The notes under the pieces were generated by a model, which saw only the letters and a program-made list of their open reading frames with translations, was not told where the DNA came from and searched no databases. A stretch of 64,000 bases of DNA from an uncultured Lachnospiraceae bacterium (lineage in GTDB: Bacteria > Bacillota > Clostridia > Lachnospirales > Lachnospiraceae): positions 22,870 to 86,869 of the forward strand of contig CACXEU010000099.1 in the NCBI GenBank assembly GCA_902766735.1. The letters run 5' to 3'. The position numbers and the translations under genes were made by a program. This document shows positions 16,646 to 25,026 of the stretch, piece after piece. Every line of letters starts with the position of its first letter. Position 1 is the first letter of the stretch.

Positions 16646-18349
16646 TTATGAAAGAATACTGTTTAAGTATTCCAATACTTCAGCTTCCGTTGCCATATTC
16701 ATGACCTTTTCAGTAACTTTGTCTGCTTCTTCCTTGGTCCATTTTGCAATGTTCTTACGAACCTTGAGAACCGATGGGGCAGAAACACTGAACTCAGTTA
16801 ACCCCATGGAAATCAGTAATGGAATCATTTTTGGATCAGCAGCAGCTTCGCCACACATTCCTACCGGAATATTATTTGCACGACCATTCTTGATAATACT
16901 TTCAATCATTCGCAGAACACTCGGCTGGAATGGGGAGTAAAGGTAAGCTACATCACTGTTGCCACGATCTGCTGCCATGGTATATCCGGTCAAGTCATTG
17001 GTACCAATGCTGAAGAAATCAGCTTCCTTAGCCAGCAGGTCTGCAATGACACCGGCAGCAGCAGTTTCCATCATGACCCCTACCGGAATATCTTCATTGA
17101 AGGCAATGCCGGAAGCTCTTAAATCGGCTTTCGCCTCTTCCACGAGAGCTTTTCCTTTTCGCAGTTCTTCCACAGCTGTAATTAATGGAAACATAATTCT
17201 TACGTCGCCATAGGCACTGGCTCTGAGAATCGCCTTAATCTGGGATTTAAACATATCGCGATGTTTCAGACAATACCGAATGGCACGGAATCCCATAAAA
17301 GGATTTTCTTCTTTGGTAAGACCGAGATAAGGAATTTCTTTATCACCACCAATATCTAAGGTTCTGATAATCAGACCTTTCTCTTTCAAAATCAGAGCAG
17401 CCTGCTTATAGGCTTCAAACTGTTCATCTTCTGTCGGAAGAGAAGTACGGTCCATAAATAAAAATTCAGTTCGAAATAATCCAACACCTTCCCCATCTGC
17501 TGCCATTGCCTTAGTGGCATCTTTTGGAGTTCCGATGTTACAGAATAGTTCGTATTCTGTTCCGTCGGCAGAGCGGGTTGGCTTTCCACGATAGTTTTCC
17601 AATTCTCTCTTATCCCTAAGAAATGCATCCCGTTTATTTGTATATTCCACCACTTCGTTACCACTAGGTCCTACAATGACGATTCCCTTACTACCATCCA
17701 CAATGACATTCTCACCGGAAGAGATGGTAGCAGTGGCTTTTTCCACGCTTAACACTGCTGGAATTTCCAAGGCTCTTGCAAGAATTGCAGAGTGAGAAGT
17801 CTGGCTTCCGGTTTCAGTGATAATGCCCACAATATGATCTTTATTGATACTGGCAGTCATGGACGGGGTAACCTCAGTGGCTACAATGATCGTTCCTGCC
17901 GGTGCATCGCTGATTTTTATATTGTTGATTCCAAGAAGAATGCTTAGCAGGGCAGTTTTGATGTCTTTAATGTCGGCTGCGCGTTGTTTCATCATCTCAT
18001 CAGGAATCTGCGCAAACATTTCCATATACTTGGAGTAAGTTAAATCCACTGCCTCTTCAGCACATTTATTTTGCTTAATCAGGGTGGAAACTTCTCCATC
18101 CATCATTGGATCTTTCGCCATCTGAATATGTCCCTCTAAAATTTCGGCTTCTTTTTTGCCGGCGGTTTTTTTGAGGGCATCTGCCTGTTCCATAGTTTCC
18201 TTGCAGAAATCTTCTATGGCGTTCTGATAACGCTTGATTTCAGCATCTGTGTCAGCAATAGTTCTTGGGGTGTAGTCGAGAGAATGTTCTTCAATAATCA
18301 TTACTTTACCAATTCCGATTCCTTCGGAAGCAGCTATGCCTTTTAACAT
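16646..18349 (-). CDS. ptsI: Phosphoenolpyruvate-protein phosphotransferase (PTS enzyme I)
   Basis: 567 residues, full length. EI takes phosphate from PEP and passes it to HPr, energising all PTS transporters. N-terminal HPr-binding domain (GIAASEGIGIGKV), swivel domain with active His186 in GSQTSHSAILARALEIPAV, PEP-binding barrel with TEFLFMDR, DIGGDKEIPYL, GTNDLTGYTMAADRGN and catalytic Cys in GMCGEAAADP. The usual Q in GTNDLTQY is G here. It is the last gene of the fru operon, downstream of ptsH, with an AGAGGTGAG ribosome site. Confidence 0.97.
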   Translation of the reverse strand: MLKGIAASEGIGIGKVMIIEEHSLDYTPRTIADTDAEIKRYQNAIEDFCKETMEQADALKKTAGKKEAEILEGHIQMAKDPMMDGEVSTLIKQNKCAEEAVDLTYSKYMEMFAQIPDEMMKQRAADIKDIKTALLSILLGINNIKISDAPAGTIIVATEVTPSMTASINKDHIVGIITETGSQTSHSAILARALEIPAVLSVEKATATISSGENVIVDGSKGIVIVGPSGNEVVEYTNKRDAFLRDKRELENYRGKPTRSADGTEYELFCNIGTPKDATKAMAADGEGVGLFRTEFLFMDRTSLPTEDEQFEAYKQAALILKEKGLIIRTLDIGGDKEIPYLGLTKEENPFMGFRAIRYCLKHRDMFKSQIKAILRASAYGDVRIMFPLITAVEELRKGKALVEEAKADLRASGIAFNEDIPVGVMMETAAAGVIADLLAKEADFFSIGTNDLTGYTMAADRGNSDVAYLYSPFQPSVLRMIESIIKNGRANNIPVGMCGEAAADPKMIPLLISMGLTEFSVSAPSVLKVRKNIAKWTKEEADKVTEKVMNMATEAEVLEYLNSILS

Positions 18350-18366
18350 ATCTCACCTCTTTCTAT

Positions 18367-18399
18367 AAGCTGTTGCTGCCCCGAAGGGCAACAACGCTT
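18367..18399 (-). other. UUCG-tetraloop hairpin between ptsH and ptsI
   Basis: On the minus strand GTTGTTGCCC and GGGCAGCAAC (one mismatch), extended by AAGC/GCTT, close a C(UUCG)G loop, a hyperstable RNA tetraloop. No T-run follows. It sits about 20 bases before the ptsI start and probably stabilises or processes the message so that ptsH is made in excess of ptsI. Confidence 0.6.
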
Positions 18400-18417
18400 A
18401 TGGTTTATTTTTGCGTC

Positions 18418-18681
18418 TTATTCACCAAATCCGCTTTCAATCATTTCACAGGCTTTTGCCAATGCTTCATTTTCGTCTGCTCCGTCGCAAACCACTTCGA
18501 TTTCGTTGCCACACTTAATGCATGCCGCCATGATGTTCATAAGACTTTTGGCATTTACGTCTGTGCCGTTGTGCTTCAGGGTAACGTCCGAACTAAACGC
18601 TCCCATTTCTCTTGCAAAATCAGATGCAGGTCTCATATGAAATCCCTGCGCATTTACTACTGTAAGTTTTTTTGAAACCAT
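18418..18681 (-). CDS. ptsH: Phosphocarrier protein HPr
   Basis: 87 residues from the ATG at 18681 with CGGAGGTATCTT upstream; the ORF can be read 7 codons longer but without a ribosome site. His15, the EI phosphorylation site, is in AQGFHMRPAS. Ser46, the HPr kinase site used for CcpA-dependent repression, is in NAKSLMNIM. It relays phosphate from EI to the fructose EIIA and other EIIs. Placed between fruA and ptsI, as in organisms where the general PTS genes are fructose-induced. Confidence 0.96.
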   Translation of the reverse strand: MVSKKLTVVNAQGFHMRPASDFAREMGAFSSDVTLKHNGTDVNAKSLMNIMAACIKCGNEIEVVCDGADENEALAKACEMIESGFGE

Positions 18682-18707
18682 AAGATACCTCCGTTCATTC
18701 AATCAAA

Positions 18708-20681
18708 TTATGCTTCTTTGTTTTTTCCTTTCAGTACTGTCAGGATAATGCAGGCTACTGCAGAACCAACAATTAAGGAAAGGATATATAAGAGTGGCTG
18801 CTTCACTGTGGCAAATACGAAAATACCACCATGTGGAGCCATCAACTGACATTTAAACAACCAGGATAAGAATCCTGCAACACCGGAGCCAATCATACAA
18901 GCAGGAATGACTTTCAGTGGATAGGATGCTGCATAAGGGATTGCACCTTCAGTAATGAAGGAAAGCCCCATGATATAGTTTACGACACCATTCTTTCGTT
19001 CGCTTTCGCTCCAATGATCTTTAAAGAGCGTAGTGGAAAGTGCGATTGCGATTGGAGGGACCATACCACCAATCATAACGGCTGCCATTGCTTCGTAACA
19101 AACTACAACCTTTGGATCGGTAACAGCAAGACCTTTTTCCAATAATCCGGCTGCGGTTGTTAACATTCCGGTACCGAAAACATATGCTGCCTTATTGAAA
19201 GGACCACCCATATCGATTGCCATCATAGCAGCTAGAATGAATCCTAACAGTAGGCCTAAGTTATGCTCGTTTAACCAGGTCAGTCCATCGGACAATCCGG
19301 TATTCAGGTATCCCATGAATGGGTTGACTGCACACATCATAACACCAACGATTCCCAGTCCGGCTAACGGATAAATCAGAACCGGTTTAATGCCTTCCAG
19401 GGCATCCGGAAGTTTATTGCAGAGTTTCATAACCATCTTCATTAACCAGCCTGCCAGGAAGCCGGCAAGTAATGCACCTAAGAATCCGGATGGAATCAGG
19501 TCATCCCCTTGGATTGCCTTAAAGGTAGAACCGTATTTTGCCAAGAATCCACCGATAACACCAACCAGGAAGCCCGGACGGTCAGCGATGGACATTGCAA
19601 TAAATCCTGCAAGAACCGGAAGCATGATGCCGAATGCTTCTCCACCTAAGCCTTTTAGCCATGCAGAGACTGCAGTTCCGGAACCAAAGTTTCCGTCCAT
19701 TTTAACACCTGCAATGGTATCAATCAGGAAGGCGATTGCGATGAAGATACCACCGGCAACAACAAACGGAAGCATATGAGAAACACCATTCATCAGATGT
19801 TTATAAAGCTTTCGTCCAATGCTGTCTCCGCTATCGGAATCAGAAGAAGAAGCCTCAGCTTTTTCAGCCTTAAAGGTTGGTACCTTACCATCTAATACTT
19901 TCTGAATCAATTCTTTCGGTTTATGAATTCCGTCTGCCACCTTCGTGGATAAAACGGGCTTTCCATCAAAGCGGGCTGTTTCAACGCTCTTATCAGCCGC
20001 GATGATGATTCCCTGACAATTTTCAATATCTTCTTTCGTTAATACATTTTTTGCACCGCCGGAGCCATTGGTTTCTACCTTGATGGTAACCCCCATTTCT
20101 TCACCGGCCTTTGCCAATGCTTCTGCAGCCATATAGGTATGGGCAATTCCTGTCGGACAAGCTGTAACTGCAAGAATCTGATATCCGTCCTCACTTGCAG
20201 CAGGTGCAGCAGTTTCTTCCGGGAATTTTTCTGTTTCTTTCGCATCAATTAATGAAAGAAATTCTTCCGGGGTTTCTGCCTTTTTAAGACTGGCAGTAAA
20301 GGATTCGTCCATAAGAAGCTGCATTAATCGTGCAAGAACTTCCAAATGCACATCGCCGTCTGTGGTTGCAGCAATCATAAACAATAACTTACAATCTGCA
20401 CCATCCGGAGAATCGTAATCCACACCGTCAGGAACAGTGATGGCACTGAGTGCCGGAGCTTTTACGGCTTCACTCTTCGCATGAGGGATGGCTACTTCCA
20501 TTCCGATTGCTGTAGTCCCCATTTCCTCACGGGCAAGTATTCCTTCTTCGTATTTTTCCCGGTCCAGTAAATTTCCACAGTTATCGTGCAACTCAATCAA
20601 GAGATCAATGGCGTCTCTTTTATTTGAAGGTGCAACACCGAGACGAATCGCATCTGCTTTTAATAAATCTGTAATACGCAT
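18708..20681 (-). CDS. fruA: Fructose PTS transporter EIIABC
   Basis: 657 residues. It imports fructose and phosphorylates it to fructose-1-P. EIIA (1-150) has the phospho-His in VAIPHAKSEAV; EIIB (about 165-270) has the phospho-Cys in VTACPTGIAHTYMAAEAL; a charged linker leads to EIIC (about 290-655) with MNGVSHMLPFVVAGG, several membrane segments and APHGGIFVF near the end. Domain order A-B-C is the usual one for Firmicutes FruA. The gene lies 11 bases after fruK with a clear AAGGAGGAATATT site, so the two are tightly coupled. Confidence 0.96.
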   Translation of the reverse strand: MRITDLLKADAIRLGVAPSNKRDAIDLLIELHDNCGNLLDREKYEEGILAREEMGTTAIGMEVAIPHAKSEAVKAPALSAITVPDGVDYDSPDGADCKLLFMIAATTDGDVHLEVLARLMQLLMDESFTASLKKAETPEEFLSLIDAKETEKFPEETAAPAASEDGYQILAVTACPTGIAHTYMAAEALAKAGEEMGVTIKVETNGSGGAKNVLTKEDIENCQGIIIAADKSVETARFDGKPVLSTKVADGIHKPKELIQKVLDGKVPTFKAEKAEASSSDSDSGDSIGRKLYKHLMNGVSHMLPFVVAGGIFIAIAFLIDTIAGVKMDGNFGSGTAVSAWLKGLGGEAFGIMLPVLAGFIAMSIADRPGFLVGVIGGFLAKYGSTFKAIQGDDLIPSGFLGALLAGFLAGWLMKMVMKLCNKLPDALEGIKPVLIYPLAGLGIVGVMMCAVNPFMGYLNTGLSDGLTWLNEHNLGLLLGFILAAMMAIDMGGPFNKAAYVFGTGMLTTAAGLLEKGLAVTDPKVVVCYEAMAAVMIGGMVPPIAIALSTTLFKDHWSESERKNGVVNYIMGLSFITEGAIPYAASYPLKVIPACMIGSGVAGFLSWLFKCQLMAPHGGIFVFATVKQPLLYILSLIVGSAVACIILTVLKGKNKEA

Positions 20682-20692
20682 AATATTCCTCC

Positions 20693-21598
20693 TTAATTAA
20701 ATATTTTTAGTAACTCATCTATTTTCTCTTTTGTGGCAAGGCCAGGTAAAAATGCTGTTGCATTCCCACAGACGCTGCCTAAAGTAAGTGCATAAGGGTA
20801 GCTTTTTGTTTTTTCATATCCGGCAACAAATCCCGCTACCATAGAATCTCCGGATCCTACTGTGTTAATGACCGGCTGGTTAATGACGCCGGCTTCGTGT
20901 ATATTTCCGTTCTCATCTACTAAAATAGCTCCTTCTCCACCGAGAGAAATCAGAACATTTCTGGCACCCAGTTTTTGTAATTCTTTTGCATAATAAATGG
21001 TGTCTTCCTTTGTTTTTACTTCCACGTCAAAAATCTCGGAAAGTTCCTGACGATTCGGTTTAATCAGAAATGGACCATATTTTAAGGAATTTACCAAAAG
21101 TTTTTTTGTGGCATCTACCACAATTCTCAAATCCTTGTGTTGAAGTTTTTCTAACATTCTTTCGTAAACATCATCCGGTAAGGTATTTGGAATGCTCCCG
21201 GCAAGAATCAGTGTGTCACCGTTTCGAATATTGTCCAGTTTCCCCATTAATGCATCCAGTTCGTCTGCCTCAATATCAGGTCCCTGACCGTTGATTTCCG
21301 TTTCTTCTCCGGCCTTGATTTTGACATTGATTCTGGAAACCCCATTTTTCAAACGAATAAAATCAGTGGTAATGTGGCTGTTGGCAATTCCCTTATCGAT
21401 GGCATCACCGGTAAAGCCTGCCACAAACCCCAACGCGGTAGAGTGCAATTCCAATTCCGCAAGGACGCAGGAAACATTAATTCCTTTTCCACCAAAGTAA
21501 TATTCTTCTCCAATGGTACGATTGGTAATTCCCATTACCAACTGATCCATCTTGACAATATAGTCGATGGATGGGTTAAGAGTTACCGTGTAAATCAT
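20693..21598 (-). CDS. fruK: 1-phosphofructokinase
   Basis: 301 residues, PfkB family. It converts fructose-1-P to fructose-1,6-bisphosphate. N-terminal TVTLNPSIDYIV, substrate motif YYFGGKGINVSCVL, and the C-terminal ATP/anion-hole motif NTVGSGDSMVAGFVAGY with the catalytic Asp. Sits between fruR and fruA; 14 bases after fruR with AAAGGAGG, so co-transcribed. Confidence 0.95.
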   Translation of the reverse strand: MIYTVTLNPSIDYIVKMDQLVMGITNRTIGEEYYFGGKGINVSCVLAELELHSTALGFVAGFTGDAIDKGIANSHITTDFIRLKNGVSRINVKIKAGEETEINGQGPDIEADELDALMGKLDNIRNGDTLILAGSIPNTLPDDVYERMLEKLQHKDLRIVVDATKKLLVNSLKYGPFLIKPNRQELSEIFDVEVKTKEDTIYYAKELQKLGARNVLISLGGEGAILVDENGNIHEAGVINQPVINTVGSGDSMVAGFVAGYEKTKSYPYALTLGSVCGNATAFLPGLATKEKIDELLKIFN

Positions 21599-21612
21599 GA
21601 AGCCACCTCCTT

Positions 21613-22359
21613 TTATTTCACGATTTTAATGACTGTTTCATGGCTGTATCTTGGATCCGGAAGGTAGTCCGTAATGATACAGCATTGATTAAGTTCCTTA
21701 AAAGTTTTTGCAAAAATTTTTTTGAATTTTGAATGGTCTGCTAAAACAAAGACCATATTGCTTTGATTAATAGCTGTTTCTTTTAGGAGACCTTCATCAA
21801 TATCCGGTGTGGTGTAACCGGCTTTTAAGTCAATTCCGTTGACTCCGATAAAAGCTTTGGAAAAATTGAATTTTGCTAAGTTTGCAATAGCTTCCACTCC
21901 GATGATGGCTTCGGTCATAGTCTTAATCTTCCCACCAATGATATAAGTATTCAGGCCTTTTTCCAAAAGCTTTCTGGCATGAGTGATACCATTGGTAACA
22001 TAGGTCGCATTATTTTTTTCAATGAAATCAATCATTCTGGCAGTGGTTGTTCCTGCATCAATGAACACGAAATCATCATCGCTGATGAGTGTGGCAGCAT
22101 ATTTCCCTATGGCTGTTTTTTCTTCGTTCATTAAGGACTCTTTTACCCGAATGGTGTCTTCCAAAAAACGATGCGGAGTTTCTGCTTTCGTTGCACCACC
22201 GAAAAATTTTTGGATTTTTCCTAATTCGTCCAAGGCGGTAAGATCTCGTCGGATGGTGGACTCAGAAGTGTCCAGCGCCTTTGATAATTCAGCAACTGTG
22301 ACGGTTCCCTTTTCGTTAACAATTTCCTGTATTAGAACATATCTTTCGTGACTTAACAT
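21613..22359 (-). CDS. fruR: DeoR-family regulator of the fructose operon
   Basis: 248 residues from the ATG at 22359, preceded by GTGGAGAG; a longer frame from 22410 has no ribosome site. N-terminal DeoR helix-turn-helix (MLSHERYVLIQEIVNEKGTV-like start, then LSKALDTSESTIRRDLTALDE) and C-terminal sugar-phosphate sensor domain with FIDAGTTTARMIDFI, TNGITHARKLL and KAFIGVNGIDLKAGYT. Probably represses the operon and is released by fructose-1-P, as for FruR/DeoR relatives. First gene of the fru operon. Confidence 0.92.
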   Translation of the reverse strand: MLSHERYVLIQEIVNEKGTVTVAELSKALDTSESTIRRDLTALDELGKIQKFFGGATKAETPHRFLEDTIRVKESLMNEEKTAIGKYAATLISDDDFVFIDAGTTTARMIDFIEKNNATYVTNGITHARKLLEKGLNTYIIGGKIKTMTEAIIGVEAIANLAKFNFSKAFIGVNGIDLKAGYTTPDIDEGLLKETAINQSNMVFVLADHSKFKKIFAKTFKELNQCCIITDYLPDPRYSHETVIKIVK

Positions 22360-22371
22360 AATTATTCTCTC

Positions 22372-22485
22372 CACTTGATTAAATTTGATTAAAATGCCAT
22401 AAAAAATCATAAATAATCACTAACTATTTTCATTATGGCATAAAAATAGTCAAAGTCAAGCAAAGATAATCAAAAATAGTCAATA
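22372..22485 (-). promoter_or_regulatory. fru operon promoter with repeated DeoR-type operators
   Basis: On the minus strand TTGACT, a 16-base spacer and CATAAT (22432-22459) form a good promoter. Around it the hexamer-like unit TGATTA/TGACTA recurs: two copies at 22375-22392, and AGTCAA/AATCAA copies at about 22448, 22454, 22469 and 22478. A 9-bp inverted pair ATGCCATAA (22394) and TTATGGCAT (22433) also spans the start region. Repeated direct half-sites are typical of DeoR-family operators; binding by FruR is inference. Confidence 0.65.
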
Positions 22486-22569
22486 AAAAGGGATTTGAAA
22501 TTTTAGTTTGGTTGTAAAATTTTAGAAAAAACGATTCAGAATAATAGAATGATGTTATTTATATAGAAG

Positions 22570-22609
22570 AAAAAGAAAAACAGCAGCTATGAGAACATAA
22601 CTGCTGTTT
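22570..22609 (-). terminator. Terminator after the HAD hydrolase gene
   Basis: Minus strand: AAACAGCAG...CTGCTGTTT with inner TATG/CATA pairing, followed by TTCTTTTTCTT. Confidence 0.85.
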
Positions 22610-22612
22610 AGC

Positions 22613-23419
22613 TTATTTAAAAAATGTATCGATGACATGTACAATTCCGTCATCATCATTTGATTTTGTAATGAAGTCTGCCTGATTCTTTACCTCGTCC
22701 TGAGCGTTTCCCATGGCAACGCCAACACCGGCATATTGAATCATGGATAAATCATTGAAACCGTCGCCACAACAAATGGTGTTTTCCTGTTTCATATCCA
22801 GGATATGAACCAGTTTATCCAGAGATGCGGCCTTATCAACGCCTTGAGGCATTACTTCTATAAAGAATGGTTCGGAACGGCAGACATTGGCGTTATCCAA
22901 TAATTCTGAAATAGAAGTTTCATGTTCCGGTGCGCTATCTACCGGCGCAGTGAGAAGACATTTATTTACATCAAAGTCCACATAATCCGGGAAGTTTTCC
23001 ACGTCCACAATTGGGATTCCGTTAATGCGGGCTTCCATTTCCATATAGTCATCATGTCGGGTTCCTGTTACCACGTTTTGTTCCTGATAGGTAACCAACC
23101 CTAAATCATTTTCGGTTGCATATTCATATAAATCGGAAATAATATTCTGGTCTAAAGTATTCTGGTAAATGATTTCTTTCGTTTTCCAATCGGTAATTCT
23201 TGCACCGTTATAAGATAAAACGTAGCCACCGGTTTTATCTAATTCCAATTCATCAGCGACTTTGGCCGTTCCCGGAGTCGGTCTTCCGGATGCGATGACA
23301 ACAATGTGTCCATCCTGCTGAATTTTTTTGATTGCTTCTTTCGTTGCATCTGTAATTTCTTTTTTACTGTTTGTTAATGTGCCGTCAATATCAAGTACTA
23401 ATAACTTTTTATCTGACAT
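22613..23419 (-). CDS. Cof-type HAD-superfamily phosphatase
   Basis: 268 residues, cytoplasmic. HAD motif I VLDIDGTLTNSKK (nucleophile Asp9), motif II VIASGRP, C2-type cap, and motif III/IV CGDGFNDLSMIQYAGVGVAMGNA. This group dephosphorylates sugar phosphates or flavin/nucleotide phosphates with loose specificity. Monocistronic, with its own terminator, on the same strand as the fru operon but upstream of it and separated by the fru regulatory region. Substrate not predictable. Confidence 0.92.
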   Translation of the reverse strand: MSDKKLLVLDIDGTLTNSKKEITDATKEAIKKIQQDGHIVVIASGRPTPGTAKVADELELDKTGGYVLSYNGARITDWKTKEIIYQNTLDQNIISDLYEYATENDLGLVTYQEQNVVTGTRHDDYMEMEARINGIPIVDVENFPDYVDFDVNKCLLTAPVDSAPEHETSISELLDNANVCRSEPFFIEVMPQGVDKAASLDKLVHILDMKQENTICCGDGFNDLSMIQYAGVGVAMGNAQDEVKNQADFITKSNDDDGIVHVIDTFFK

Positions 23420-23528
23420 ATTGTTTCCCCTTTATCTTTAGATTCAAACGATTTCATTTATACACCAAATAAGAGGGAGTGTCAAATGTTAATGAATTGT
23501 TAAAGGTGGACAATATTTATCTTTTGTC

Positions 23529-23557
23529 TTGAAAGAGAAAATTTTATGGAGTAGAAT
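23529..23557 (+). promoter_or_regulatory. Probable promoter of the DUF6273 gene
   Basis: TTGAAA at 23529, a 17-base spacer and TAGAAT at 23552, 50 bases before the start codon at 23608. Confidence 0.5.
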
Positions 23558-23607
23558 GGAGTTTAATGATGGAAAAACAATGGAGAGAAAAAGAAAGGAT
23601 AGTTATT

Positions 23608-24978
23608 ATGGGTAAAAATTTAAAGAAATTATTTGCAGCAGGATTAAGTATGGCATTGCTTTTTTCTTTCGCATTACCTGATAGAGCAGTGGAAGGAAAG
23701 GTAACTCCACCGGAACCGGCAAATCCGGTGATTGAGGCGGTGGGTGATGATAATGTAGTTACCTGGGACTGTGTGTATTTTGGAAACTATTATCAAAGTA
23801 ATGCACAGGATAAGGAGCCGATTCTGTGGAGAGTTTTATCTGTCACAGAAGATGATATGTTTCTTTTAGCTGATAAGGTGTTGGATTGTGGACCATATAA
23901 CACTACATCGGATCCGACGACTTGGGAAACCTGTTCTTTAAGAGGTTGGTTAAATGATACCTTTTATAATACAGCTTTTACTTCCGATGAAAAGGATGCA
24001 ATTAAGACGACCTTAGTTGTAAATGATGATTTCAGTGTCGGAGGCCCGTTGGTTGAAAACGGGAATGATACTTTAGATAAAGTATATTTATTATCTGCAC
24101 AGGAATGTGGAAACAGTGCCTATGGATTCTGGAAGTCTTTTTTACTTGATTCACAGTGGGATTTAATGAAGATGGGAAAAATCACACAGTATGTTCTTGA
24201 TAAAGGCGGATATAGCTTTGGAGAGGATGCTGCTTATTTTACGCGTAACACGAACTGGTGGTTAAGAGGAGAAGGATTGACAGCAGATCAGACTTATAAG
24301 GCTACCGGAATTCATCCGGCAGGTGGTGGTGCTGATTTTGACAAGACGATACAAAACTTTGGAATTCGTCCGGTTCTTCACTTAGACCGCACGAAAACAG
24401 ATGTATGGAGCTATGCAGGAACAGTTACATCCACACAGGAATTCCATGAATATGTTCCACCAGTGGAAGGTTTCGAATTTAATGGATATGTTTTAAATAG
24501 TAAAGTTGGTGGTATGCGAGGTGTTTATACTGTAACAGATACACTGAACGGACTGGATGTAGTAGAAAGTGGATTGATTTACGGTGTGGCAGATTATGCA
24601 GAGGAAAGTGACATGTATGTGGGAAGTTCTTCTGAATATGTAGCAAGTTTTGCAGCCAATGCAGATGCAAAGTGTGCTCACAATTATTCTCAGACTCTTA
24701 CTGATGGAACCAGTTATCGAATGACATTAAAGTTTGCAAAGGAAAGTGTGAAAGAGTTAACTTCCAACTGGTACATTAGAGCTTATGTAAAACTGGAAGA
24801 TGACAGTTACGTGTATAGTGATGTAAGAACCTATAATATTTATGATGTAATCACTTATTTATATCAGAACAAGTTGATGCCATCCGAGGCAGAACATAAT
24901 GAACTATATACCCGTTACTTAACAAAGGTTGATCCGAATTATGAAGTTGTTCCATATGGCAACACATCTAATAACTAA
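23608..24978 (+). CDS. Secreted DUF6273 protein with the shared C-terminal domain
   Basis: 456 residues from the ATG at 23608 (AAAGGAT upstream; earlier in-frame starts would precede the signal peptide). Signal peptide about 1-27. DUF6273-like domain about 45-265: VYFGNYYQS, EPILWRVLSV, LLADKVLDCGPYN, SLRGWLNDTFYNTAF, DKVYLLSAQECG, GIRPVLHLD. Residues about 285-456 are the same domain found at the end of the four enzymes downstream (GLIYGVADYAEESDMYVGSS, IRAYVKLEDDSYVYSD, YLYQNKLM, NPDYE-like VDPNYEVV). It has no catalytic domain, so it may be a surface binding or scaffold partner. Own promoter and terminator. Confidence 0.82.
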   Translation: MGKNLKKLFAAGLSMALLFSFALPDRAVEGKVTPPEPANPVIEAVGDDNVVTWDCVYFGNYYQSNAQDKEPILWRVLSVTEDDMFLLADKVLDCGPYNTTSDPTTWETCSLRGWLNDTFYNTAFTSDEKDAIKTTLVVNDDFSVGGPLVENGNDTLDKVYLLSAQECGNSAYGFWKSFLLDSQWDLMKMGKITQYVLDKGGYSFGEDAAYFTRNTNWWLRGEGLTADQTYKATGIHPAGGGADFDKTIQNFGIRPVLHLDRTKTDVWSYAGTVTSTQEFHEYVPPVEGFEFNGYVLNSKVGGMRGVYTVTDTLNGLDVVESGLIYGVADYAEESDMYVGSSSEYVASFAANADAKCAHNYSQTLTDGTSYRMTLKFAKESVKELTSNWYIRAYVKLEDDSYVYSDVRTYNIYDVITYLYQNKLMPSEAEHNELYTRYLTKVDPNYEVVPYGNTSNN

Positions 24979-24988
24979 TTGAACAATG

Positions 24989-25026
24989 AAAAGCCCTGCA
25001 AGTTGTAGTTACTTGCAGGGCTTTTG
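24989..25026. terminator. Strong bidirectional-looking terminator after the DUF6273 gene
   Basis: AAAAGCCCTGCAAGT pairs perfectly with ACTTGCAGGGCTTTT over 15 bp around TGTAGTT. Confidence 0.9.

Noticed and set aside
24479..24681. Two overlapping minus-strand frames in the shared C-terminal domain of the DUF6273 protein
   Set aside because: Same shadow frames recur opposite the other copies of the domain, as expected from codon pattern, with no expression signals.
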